From NCBI GenBank assembly GCA_029204225.1, contig CM055095.1:40416141-40480140 (forward strand): a stretch of DNA of 64,000 nucleotides. Reading direction: 5' to 3'. The position numbers were made by a program, and so were the translations under genes. This document shows positions 12,065 through 22,086 of the stretch, piece by piece; position 1 is the stretch's first letter; every line of letters starts with the position of its first letter. The notes below the pieces were generated by a model, which was not told the origin of the DNA, ran no database searches, and saw nothing but the letters and a program-made list of their open reading frames with translations. Source of the stretch: Diphasiastrum complanatum (Eukaryota; Streptophyta; Lycopodiopsida; Lycopodiales; Lycopodiaceae).

Positions 12065-12863
12065 TCAGGTTGCTTGGATGCATTCTTTGCTTGAGAATTT
12101 GGCAATCCTGAATCTCATGGTTATTGTGCTTGCAATATTCGCAAAATATCTTCTCCTTCGATTGTGGATTTGATGATTGTCCTTGACTTTGAGTTGGCTT
12201 CTGATTCGTTGCAGACTTCTTGGAGCTTTTCTACTTTTGTCGTTTTGAGCCTTTGTTGATGTATAGAGCCTGAGATGAGAAAGTAAACGAAGTGTCTTGA
12301 TTTCTTCGATATCTTCTTGCAGCAACATAGTGATAACTTTGGTAAGAGTTAAATCTGAGTTTGTTGTGATGATCATCACCTAGTTCTCATATGTAGAGGG
12401 CAGACTTGAAAGCAATGTCATAATTGCATCTTGATCGTTTGACTGATCCGACAGCGTCCATCTATTGCAAGAGATTCTTAAATTGGTTAATATGACTCTG
12501 AAGAGAATCACCATTTGACATCTTGAGTGTGAAGAATTTTCTTCGTAGGTGTAACTTGGTAGTTACGTTTCTCACATCATATAGTGAGCTCAGGATGTCC
12601 CAAACTTCTTTTGAAGTTTTGGCTTCAGCTATGTGTCCACTCTGCATATCTAATATATTGAGCATGATAAGCACGAAAGCTTTACCATCCTTCGATTTCC
12701 ACTTTGAGTCTTTTGTGTCGTCTTCACGTTTGACTTCGATACCTGTAACAACATCCCACAACTCGTTGGCAATTAGCAAGGTCTTCATCTTAAATTTTCA
12801 TAAATGATATTTGGATCCATTCAGCTTGTCTGCGATAAGACCGACTTTACTTTGAGAATCCAT
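12065..12863 (-). pseudogene. Copia-B gag with CCHC knuckle
   Basis: The frame starts at ATG 12861-12863 (MDSQSKVGLIADKLNGS) and meets a stop where a Trp is usual. It then continues as a copia gag (LWDVVTGIE, AKTSKEVWDILSSLYD, MSNGDSLQSHINQFKNLL). A shifted frame near 12130 encodes CEYCKHNNHEIQDC, an intact C-X2-C-X4-H-X4-C zinc knuckle. Role when intact: nucleocapsid and particle assembly. Confidence 0.75.
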
Positions 12864-12899
12864 ATGGGACTTAGTCTGTCGATTGTATCGATGATGCTA

Positions 12900-13216
12900 G
12901 TATGTAGTGATGCCAACAATAGGAAATCAGTTCTCTGATATTGAAAAAGATGATATGAACCGAAGAATATGATATCAATTTGATATCATGAAAAATATCA
13001 AGTATTAGAGCTATGCGCTTTGATATTGTGATAGTATTAGGCCTTGATAAAGATCACGTCTGATACCGTGGCGGTTCAGATAAAGAGAGTAGTAAAAACT
13101 ACTCTGATATCGTGATCTAGCACTAATACTATGATGGATCAATCTGATAAGAGATTAGAAATATTTTGATACTAGATTAAAATGCTTTGATACCAAATTA
13201 GAATGCTCTGATACCA
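12900..13216 (-). repeat. Copia-B leader with repeated primer-site-like words
   Basis: The leader between gag and the 5' LTR contains many copies of TGATAYC. Two are close imitations of the primer site region (AATGCTTTGATACCA near 13180 and AATGCTCTGATACCA at 13203-13216). The second is the true primer binding site next to the LTR. Confidence 0.6.
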
Positions 13217-13365
13217 TGTCGGAAATAGGTGAGTAATAGAATATCAAAAACTTCCTACTTCCAATGCATGACTACGCTTATCAATATTGAACAAAACAAT
13301 AGTGATGGAAATCACGTTCAATCTTTAGTAACTAACCTTGAAATCGCTAGAAACTAAGTGATTAC
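13217..13365 (-). repeat. Copia-B 5' LTR, truncated
   Basis: Begins TGTCGGAAATAGG immediately after the primer site. The matching end is not found before the plus-strand copia integrase begins at 13366, so the LTR appears cut. Confidence 0.5.
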
Positions 13366-14275
13366 GTGGGTAAGATGTCACGTACTCCTTTTGTCAAGGA
13401 CTCCTTCAGAACGACAAAGATTCTAGAGCTACTACATTCAGACATTTGTGGACCTTTCAACATGATCTCAATAGGAGGCTCGAAATACTATATCACCTTT
13501 ATTGATGATTGCAGTAAGTTTTCCAGAGTCTACTTCATTCACAATAAATCAGATGCATTTGACAAATTCACAGAGTTTGTGAACTGGACAGAAAGATGCA
13601 CAAAAAACAAGGTGAAACAGATCAGAACTTATCGGGGTGGAGAATACATCTCAAATCGATTTACTGATTTCTACAATAATCAAGGAATCATTCACAGAAG
13701 GACAACATCCTATACACCGCAGCACAATGGTCTTGCGAAAAGAAAGAACATGACTCTTATGGAAGCCGTTAGCTGCATGATGGCCTATTTGAAGGCTCCA
13801 AGAGTGTTGTGGCCTGAAGCAGTAGCTACAGCTGCTTACATTTAGAATAGGACAGGAAAATCTGGTGTTCCTCATACAACACCACACGAACTATGGTGGG
13901 GTGAGAAACCCAATCTGACTCATATTGGAATCTTTGGTTGTGCAGCATATGCACATGTTCCTGACAAGCTTTGAAAGAATCTTGATGAGAAAGCAGAACA
14001 AGGATATCTTGTAGGATATGACAATCATTCGTCATATTACATCATCTATATGCTAGAGACAAACACAGTGAAGACAATCAGAGACGTCAAGTTCGATGAG
14101 AGCAGAACAATGGCCAACAATGATCTTGTCAGTTATGAAGTCCTTGGAAGACAATATTATGATCTACCAAACGTGACAAAGGGAGCAGAGGACAAACACT
14201 CAGATGAAGATGTTCGAGTCACGAGCGACAAATCAGACGAAGAAAGATTCACAAGCCTACTGCTACAACACTTGT
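13366..14275 (+). pseudogene. Copia-C integrase and following linker
   Basis: Plus-strand copia integrase: LLHSDICGPF (first Asp), YYITFIDDCSKF, and a second site that reads IRTYRGGEYI, where Tyr replaces the usual catalytic Asp. SYTPQHNGLAKRKN follows with Lys at the usual Glu. Two of three catalytic residues are therefore lost. Stops occur at 13843-13845 and 13972-13974. The frame continues through WWGEKPNLTHI and VRDVKFDES-type sequence. It lacks gag and protease upstream, beginning abruptly at the Copia-B boundary. Confidence 0.85.
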
Positions 14276-14379
14276 AAACCAAAATGGTTCTGGAGCTAGC
14301 AGAACAGATAAAGACAAGAGCATTGCAATACCAGAAGGATCTGCTAGAAGATCACAAGAGAACAAAGAGCACCAGCAAG

Positions 14380-15567
14380 ATTTGTGTTACTATTTGCATA
14401 TGCAGCCGCTTATGATCTCAAGATTCACATCGTGGATGAGAAAATTGTTCTTACATGGTGAGCTAGACGAAGAAGTCTACATGGATCAACCTCCAGGCTA
14501 CATTTCGAATGCAAAATGCACATGAGTATCTACGGCCTGAAGCAATCAACGCGACAATGGTATAAGAAGATAGATCAAGCCCTAAAATCCTTAGGATTCA
14601 AGCCACTAATAGCTGATTCCAATGTTTTGTAAGAATTACAGATGGGAAGATCATCATTATAGTTGTATATGTGGATGACACTCTGATACTCTGCAAAAGT
14701 AAAGAACTTATTGCTGAGGTGAAGTATGACATCTCGAAACATTTTGAGATCACAAACCTAGGGGAAGCCAGATATTATCTTGGCTTACAGATTGATAGAG
14801 ACTATGACAAAGAGAAATTGTACCTTCATCAGTCCAGATATACCCAAAAAATCCTAGAAGATTTTGGGATGATGAATTGCAAAGGAGAAAATACTCCAAT
14901 GCTTGCAGGAACAATCCTGACAAATGAAGATTGCTCGAAGACTGAAGAAGAAAGAGAATTGATGGAGCATACACCATATAGGAAGTTAATCGGATCACTA
15001 ATGTATCTTGCAGATAACACACGTCCTGACATTGCTTATGCCGTGTTCAGAATGAGCCAATTCAGTACAAATCTAGACTCGACTCATTGGAAGATCGCAA
15101 AATGAATCTTGCAATACCTTCAATTAAATAAGCATTTTGGATTGTGTTATTCTCGTGATGCAGGGTTCCAGATGCTTTCATACAGTGATGCTAGCTGGGC
15201 ATCTCTCAAGGACGACTGCAAAAGTGTCTCGGGAGGATGTACCATCACATCAGGAGCAGCAATTCTCTGGGTTTGCAAAAAGCAGACCATCGTGGCTCAG
15301 TCATCCTACGAAGCAGAGTACGTAGCAACAACAAATATGGCCAATGAAATCACTTGGTTCAAACAGTTCCTTGACGAACAAGGTGAAAAGAAGATGGTTG
15401 CTATCTTCACAAAGGCCTTAGACAAAGGTCTGTTCGAGAAACAAAGGAGCAGTTTTGGAGTCATCAAGCTATTACGCTTTGAGAGGGAGCTGAAGAAACA
15501 AAATGTTTCTGTTATTAAAGCTCTACTAGCTCTTGACTCCCAACCTGATGAAAAGACACGAAAATGA
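14380..15567 (+). pseudogene. Copia-C reverse transcriptase and RNase H, broken
   Basis: Pieces of copia reverse transcriptase appear with several frame changes: LDEEVYMDQPPGY, MSIYGLKQSTRQWYKKID, VDDTLILCKSKE (Tyr-Val-Asp-Asp site at about 14668-14679) and LADNTRPDIAYAVFRMSQF. A stop at 15103-15105 precedes RNase H (SYSDASWASLKDDCKSVSGG, TIVAQSSYEAEYVA). The RNase H then loses its middle and jumps to FTKALDKGLFEKQ, an internal deletion. The frame ends at 15567, about 165 bases before the H3-Ulp1 gene. Confidence 0.85.
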
Positions 15568-15731
15568 AATGTTCATGAACAACATGAACAATAGGAGAAA
15601 GTCAAACGACACGAAGAGAAAATGTTCGCGACACAACAGGAGTCAAACAATGCGAAGCGACACAAATTTTTTTGTTTTGATCCACGTTTGTTCTGTTCAA
15701 ACTTCTTTTTGTTAATTTTCTTCTTCCGAGA
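15568..15731 (+). promoter_or_regulatory. Presumed 5' leader of the H3-Ulp1 gene
   Basis: Between the end of copia RNase H and the H3-like start codon. The last 60 bases are pyrimidine-rich (TTTTTGTTAATTTTCTTCTTCC), as in many plant leaders. No clear TATA box was identified, so the promoter may lie within the copia sequence. Confidence 0.3.
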
Positions 15732-17841
15732 ATGATGGCCAGGACCAAATGCACCGCCCGTGCCATCACCACTGTACAACCATCCCATTCCTGTATTCCC
15801 CCTGGTATTGGCCGTAGGCATGGCAAGAAGCAAGTCTGGCTGAGGGAGATCAGAAAACTTCAGAGATCAACTGAATTGTTGATCCCTAGAGCTCCTTTCG
15901 GTCGATCTGTATGGAATGTCACTCTGTTATTTGGGCTGGATGTTCCTTTTGTCATGATAGGCATGCAGGCCTTGCAGGGTGCTGCAGAAGATTTTTTGTC
16001 CCAGTTTTTTGAGGATACTTGTCTTTTGGCAGTGCATGGTAAGCGTGTCACCATCATGCCAAAGGATTTTGTCATTCTCAAAAGGCTTCGGGACAAATAT
16101 TCTGGTCTGCATGTTGATAATGTCGGCACCTCCAGAGACCTGCCTCTAGATAGAACCAACGTGCCTATTATCTCTAGGAGGAAGAGAAAGCAGGTTGTCC
16201 CCAAGAAGGCTGAATCTCGAAGGCCAGCTGCTTCCCTTCCTCCTATACATATCTCGGCCAAGAGACCTCGTGTCTTCCTGAGCTCTGAGTCAGATGCTGG
16301 AGAATCTGACTCAGATCGAGAATTTTCACCCAGTCCTCCTCCTGTTATTCGTCCAGCTCCTCAGCAGGTTTCATCACCAAAAGTATTGATTACCCAAGAG
16401 GAGCTAGACCAAATAATAGAGAAATCTGTAAATATTCTTTTCACTTTTGTTTTTGCTCCTGTACATAATGTTTTTGTGAGAATTCCATACGATCCAGCCC
16501 AAGTTTTTTTTTATTCTGACCATTATAATCAATACGAGGCCTACCTAGCTAGCAACATTGATCTTCTTGACAACTTTTTTGATTTTTTTCTTCTAGATAC
16601 ACGTATAAGCTTTAGATTAGGTCCCAAATTTTGTGTCGAGCTAAAAGATAAGACCTCAAAAATTTCAGATGCAATAGTAGAGGCTGGAGTTTCTTTTTTG
16701 CAGAATAGTATTAGTTTCGATTCTCGTGGTACAGTTTTTGTAGTTAGTCCATTTTTCATGGGAGCGATAAAGGCGAAAGAAGCCAATTTTGAGAAGGCTG
16801 TCTATTTTATCGAGTGCAGTCTTATGGCGAAACCTTATTTGATTCCATATGAAAATAAGTAAGGATTGCTCTTTTGTTTTTGTTGCTTTAATCTGGATTG
16901 TTGCATGTGTCATTGCTTTAATAAGAACGGAATTTTTTCATAAATATGAACTTAACAATATTTGTATCTTGGCTGTTGCAGTCGGCATTGGAGCCTAAAC
17001 ATTCTTTTTGTAAAGATAAATAAGGAGGGAGTATCAAATTTTCTATGTGTGAAAATAAACTCAGCTGCAAATACACATAGAGAATTTGATTCTCTACTTC
17101 ATGATGCCGTTCGGGAAATACCGACAACGACAATTTCAATTGGAGATATAACCATTAAATCTCTCAAGGTATATTCAATTTATCTCAGATATGCATGTAT
17201 TTCTTTTTTAATTCAAATGTATCGTCATAGCATAAATAAAATTTCTATCATAATATTACTAATTTTCGTTCTGTATATGTAGTGTGTACAGCAAAATGAC
17301 GTTTTTAGTTGTGCATGGTTCGTCTTGTACAATACGAAGCTATTTTTTGAATGGTATAATTTACAAACGGATGTAGATATTGAAAAGGTAATATTCTATT
17401 CATTTGTAGTTCATTTCATTCTGATTCATATTTTATTACTATCATTGTTTGTAATTTGCTGATTCTTGTGTTTTGTGATGACAGTTCACTCTTGAGCTGT
17501 ATACTCCTGATGATGTATATAGATTTTGGCAAGAGTTAATCAGAACCTTTGCTCAGTACGGTGTAAGCGTTGCACCTGCAATCAAGGGCCCTCAAAAGGA
17601 AGCTGCTCCTGTCTTAACAGCCTTTCAGGTTGTTCAGGATGCAGATATTATTTCATATGATCAAAAAGGAATAAAAGTCCTTCCTAATACAGAGGAAGGC
17701 AATTTTGTAGCAGATATTTCTCTTGTCTTAAAAGGCATTGAGGCCCTTCCCGAAACAAAAGAGGGTGAGATTTTAGAAGGAGCTATTGATTCATCAGTTC
17801 CTAATACTGATATAGAAAATATAGAAAAATTGATTGAATAG
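15732..17841 (+). CDS. Histone H3-like / Ulp1 (C48) SUMO-protease fusion protein
   Basis: Predicted exons are 15732-16858, 16982-17168, 17283-17387 and 17485-17841. All introns are GT-AG and the join is open for 591 residues. Residues 3-10 read ARTKCTAR, a histone H3 N-terminus. Residues 38-121 form an H3 fold (LREIRK, STELLI, ALQGAAEDFL, FEDT, HGKRVTIMPKD) with no loop-1 insertion. A basic cluster (149-164), an acidic serine patch (184-196) and a proline-rich segment follow. Residues about 248-475 fit Ulp1/SENP peptidase: DFF helix, SPFFMGAI, LIPYENNRHWSL with His378, EFDSL with Asp412, and QQNDVFSC with Gln442 and Cys448. Gln-Cys spacing is six, as in yeast Ulp1. Residues 474-591 are an unassigned tail. 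Inference: a chromatin-targeted deSUMOylase. A second Met at codon 2 would expose ARTK after processing. Expression and splicing are unproven; pseudogene or transposon cargo remain possible. Confidence 0.82.
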
Positions 17842-18215
17842 AGATCTATTTGTAAATCGAGAGACATATAAGAAAAAAGATACAATCATTTTACTTGTAA
17901 GCAACTCGTTTATGGGTTTTTTTTCATTGATATCACAATAGATTCTTACAATCAGCTTGTGTCCATAGTCTAATAATGGAATGCAATTTTTCTATAATGA
18001 TAAAAAGACATTGGCATGTATTTGCCGATAGTGAATCTCAATGTTCTTCCATAAGTTAGAATTAGTACAGAGTTTGTATTAGAAAGTTTTGATTGAAACT
18101 ATTCATAAAAGATCGAGTGTTTAAAGACTTACGAGTTTACCATTGAAAATGAATCTGAAGTCTGAAAGTACATCATCTTGTAGGAGCAATAGTTTCTGCC
18201 GAATGTAGTTTAGAC
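17842..18215. other. 3' flank of the H3-Ulp1 gene
   Basis: AT-rich non-coding DNA with no recognised gene. It probably contains the 3' untranslated region. No strong AATAAA signal was identified. Confidence 0.3.
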
Positions 18216-18911
18216 TAGCGTATATGGCGGTCTCCCAACTAGCATGCACTATGGCTTAATCCAACTAGCATGGCTGGCCAAGGGATAGCATGGTGGTGAG
18301 TATTGTGAGGGTAAGATCCACTTTTTCTTGCATAAGCTCATATTGTTGCTAACACAAATGAGAAAATACTATTAAGAAATCCTAGATTAATCACTATGGC
18401 TGCCCCAACTAGTGGCTAAGATTAAATCTAAAGATGAAACCCTAATCTTCCTTGAATCCCAACCCTTAATTTGAGGCATTCCCTTCCAAACTAAGGTGGC
18501 TATCCTATACTCTCTCTTGAGGCTTACCCAACCAAGAGGACACAACTAACTCAATATTAATATATTTCATACAAGATGGGAAGATCCAAAATGTAGAATT
18601 CCTCTACAAGTGTTCGCCTACAAATGAGCTCTCCACATTGACTTATACTTGGAGGCCCTTGTTTTACAAAGAACCGTCAAAAACTTGAAACCTAATAATT
18701 TAGTTAAGTTACAAGCCGTAGTAATTTAAGTACAGAACTAAGTCACTTACAATAGGTTTCATGGGACAAACCCCCAATGGACCATATGACTTATTTTTAT
18801 AAGTTAGGTTCCATGGGACAGACCCCCAATGGACCTAAGCTAGAGTCCCCTTAAATAATATGACTTGAACTAATTTGAATTATCATATGGCTAGAATATT
18901 CATAGGGAATA
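18216..18911 (-). repeat. LTR-like DNA related to 8780-9403
   Basis: Contains GGCGGTCTCCCAACTAG, a GTGAGGGTAAGATCCACT-type word and TTGGAGGCCC. These are also found, in the same order, at 8780-9403. It lies immediately 3' (minus strand) of the Copia-D fragment, so it may be that element's 3' LTR. Ends were not resolved. Confidence 0.4.
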
Positions 18912-20260
18912 TTATCCTACAGATGGTTTTGAGTTTGATTTTGCAAGTTTCGAGTTCGATTCTGATTCGAACTTTTCTGCTGGAATTCGAACTGGTGATT
19001 CGAGTTTGTCAAGTACTCGATCTTGACCTCTCTCTGAATCTGGTAATTCTCTTTCATCTTCTGCTTGTTTTACTTCTGTCAACGTTGGTAGCTCATAATA
19101 GTTTTTGAGAATTTCATAGCCGACTAGATCACTGTCTGCTATGTATTTCGACTCATCAAATTTAACATCTCGAACAACTTTTATCTTGCGAGTTTCGGGT
19201 ACATAGACAAGATAATATGACGAACGTAACTCGAATCCTACCAGAAAACCTTGTTCTGTCTTTTCATCGAGTTTCTTTCTCAGCTTATCTGGTATGTGCA
19301 TATACACTGCGCATCCGAATGTCCGGACATGTGTTAGATTTGGCTTCGACTTCCACCATATCTCATGAGGAGTTTTATCCGGTATTCGAGATTTCAAGAT
19401 AGATTCTAAAGATAATTTGATGTAGCCACTACTTCTGCTCACAAATGTTTTGGTGCTTTCGCATGAGCCATCATACACCTTGCAGCTTCCATCAGTGTAC
19501 GATTCCTTCGTTCAGCTATTCCATTGTGCTGAGGTGTGTAAGATGCAGTCTTCATGTGCATAATACCTCGATCAGTGCAATAACCTTTGAATTCGTTGGA
19601 AATGTACTCACCTCCACGATCTGTGTGAATTTGCTATAGCTTATTGCTTGTCTGCTTCTCAGCCCAATTCGTATACTCAATGAATTTCTCGAAAGCTTCA
19701 GATTTAGTACGAATAAAGTATACTACAGCGAACTTGCTGAAGTCATCAATAAACGTAATGAAGTACTGTGCATCACCCAACGACAATACTCCGAATGGTC
19801 CACAATTATCTGAATGCACAATTTCAAGTACCTTAGTTGCTTTATAAACATCCTTACTGAAAGGTGTTCTAGTCATCTTGCCTTTAAGACAAGATTCGAA
19901 AGTAGTTCGAATATCTCTACTTTTGATTTCGACTCGAATTCTCTGACTTTTGTTGGCTTGGTACAAGGCTTCCATGTTCATGTGACATAGCCTCTTGTGC
20001 CACAGTACATCTGTTGATTCCTGAGTTTGATTGACTTGTTCGATTCTTGTTCGAATGTTCAGGTGATATAAATTTCCTTATCTGTTGCCTTTAGCAACCA
20101 GGTTATCAGAATCTTCCTCGAACAGTTTACAAGAGTTCTTCGTGAAGGTTACTGACATGCCTGTATCGATTATCTTAGCAACAGATAGAAGATCTTTATC
20201 AAGAGTAGGACATAGAAAACTTCCTCCAGTTTCTTGTCTCCCTGATTCGTGTCTAATCAT
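18912..20260 (-). pseudogene. Copia-D protease-integrase fragment
   Basis: Minus-strand copia segment in three frames. The protease end is FLCPTLDKDLLSVAKIIDTGM (20078-20260). Integrase at 19634-19981 shows TRTPFSKDVYKATK, VHSDNCGPFG and FITFIDDFSKF. The integrase tail at 18912-19478 shows KTPHEIWWKSKPNLTHVRTFGCAVY and VRDVKFDES. It shares the wording of Copia-C closely, so both come from related families, but lies in the opposite orientation. No reverse transcriptase remains. Confidence 0.85.
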
Positions 20261-20283
20261 AATACACCAGTTCCATCAACTAC

Positions 20284-22068
20284 GTGTTTAGAACCATCTC
20301 CAAGTATAATGAATCTCGAATAGTTCGTGATTGTGTGAATGTTGACTATGCCCAGCATCAGGATAATTGTACCTCTCCACTCCCGATCGATCATGACCAA
20401 CTACTTGATCTGAATACACCTATCATCAATATCAATTTTATTGATACTCTTCCACACCATGATGAACTGCTAAATGTTGCATGGCTACCTACTAATGAAT
20501 CAGACAATTTATTCATTGATGACGAGAACGTCTTACGAATTCAGAATTGCAAAGAAGATATGGACATTTCTGATATTCAGATCCTCAACTATATGGAAGC
20601 ACTCCCACCTAGGACCTATCCGCAACATGCTTCCAAGGTGGAACCAGTTGCCAAGGTTGCAATTGGAAAATCTGAGACAAAATTCTACCATCCCAAACGC
20701 TCACACTATCCATGGGATCTTTGTGAGGAGGAGACTATCTTATAAATTGATGTCGAGATCCTCCATGACATACCAATTGTCCCTCATCCACACACATCTC
20801 CACCACCGAAACCTCAACCACGTGGTCATACTATGAAAGAGAAAATGAAAAAACCACTTCAAATTCAACCGTCGGGTGACCTCACCATTGTTTGGGAAGT
20901 TCCTAAGATTACCTCTAGTCCTACACCAGTCCCCGAAAAATTCCAAGCGCCATCTTGGCAAGAGAAAAGCAAGGCTCCCCTCGAATCTCCAGCCCATGTT
21001 GTTCCTACATACTTTAAGGACTATACAATCGAGGATGTCACAATCCAATTACCCCAAGCTCAACGTGAGCCAATTGGTAATTCGCCCTACGAAGGCCTTG
21101 CACAAACCATAACCCTTTCCCTGAGTGAGCCAAATGGAACCAACGAATATCTTGTCCACGTCAGAGCTCATCTCAATCGCGAACAACGCATACGGCTTGA
21201 AAAGCTCCTGCAAAAATATCTACATGTCTTTGTTTGGACCTATAAAGACATGAAAGACATCTCACCCCAAGTAGTTGTGCATCGTATCCCGCTTAAACCG
21301 GGTGCGAGACCCACTACGAGTCGTCCATACAGATGCAATCCCATCTATAAGGCCAAGATCAAAGAAGATTTACAACGCCTCTTAGATGCGGGATTTATCT
21401 ATGAAATTGAGCATACTGAGTGGGTCTCCCCAATTGTCATCGTCCCCAAGAAAAATGGAAAACTCCGCATCTGTGTCGATTTTAAGAAACTTAACATCGT
21501 CACTAAACGTGATCATTTTCCATTACCTTTCGGATAATCCATCTTAGAAAATCTAGCAGGAGATGAGGCTTACTCATTCTTAGATGGCTTTAGTGGATAC
21601 AATATGATCCAAATCGCTGAAGAAGATCAACACAAAACCGCGTTTGCCACAGATCGCGAAACCTTTTGTTGGAAAGTCATGCCCTTTGGTCTCTGCAATG
21701 CTCCTAGCACCTTCCAACGTGTTATGCAAGTGGCCTTTTCTCAACAGATGGGCGATACCTTAGAAGTTTACTTGGACGATTTAGGAGCACATTTCGAAGA
21801 AATACGCCATCTGTCTGTGCTCGAAAATTTTTTAATCCAATGTCAACGCTTCGACATCTCTCTTAATCCTGAAAAATGCCAGATTTGGGTAACCCATGGT
21901 ATTGTATTAGGACATATTATCTCACGAAATGACATTGCCACTGACCATGAAAAGATCCTTATCATTCAAAATCTATCGGAATCGCGTACGATACGTGAAG
22001 TTTACTCCTTCCTTGGCCATGCCAACTACTATTGGTGCTTTATTTTCGATTTCGCTAACAAATGGTAG
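20284..22068 (+). pseudogene. Gypsy-2 reverse transcriptase fragment
   Basis: Plus-strand Ty3/gypsy pol. A linker (20284-20745) leads into reverse transcriptase: HRIPLKPGARPTTSRPYRCNP, AGFIYEIEHTEWVSPIVIVPKKNGKLRICVDFKKLN, then after a stop at 21535-21537 FLDGFSGYNMIQIAEED, FCWKVMPFGLCNAPSTFQRVM and YLDDLGAHF at the catalytic site. It reaches SFLGHANYYW and ends at 22068. Gag, protease active site, RNase H and integrase are absent on this strand. Confidence 0.87.
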
Positions 22069-22086
22069 CTAGACTGTGACTCCAGT

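Larger units (their letters stand above)
9712..13216 (-). mobile_element. Copia-B: internally deleted copia element
   Basis: Minus-strand copia element. The polypurine tract is at 9712-9720. RNase H, reverse transcriptase, a short integrase tail and gag follow in reverse coordinates, with an initiator Met-tRNA primer site at 13206-13216. The integrase core and protease are almost entirely absent between about 11880 and 12065. Several stops interrupt the frames. The right LTR begins TGTCGG at 13217 and appears truncated after about 149 bases by the next element. Confidence 0.85.

Noticed and set aside
15732-16100. Calling the H3-like region a centromeric H3 (CENH3)
   Set aside because: LIPRAPF and AAEDFL are reminiscent of CENH3, but loop 1 lacks the extra residues typical of CENH3 and the tail begins ARTK with an H3-like context. 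It was left as a divergent H3-like domain.
16430-16500. A possible extra intron beginning GTAAATATTC inside exon 1 of the H3-Ulp1 gene
   Set aside because: The sequence reads through in frame into the protease domain and no convincing acceptor was needed; kept as exon but RNA evidence would settle it.
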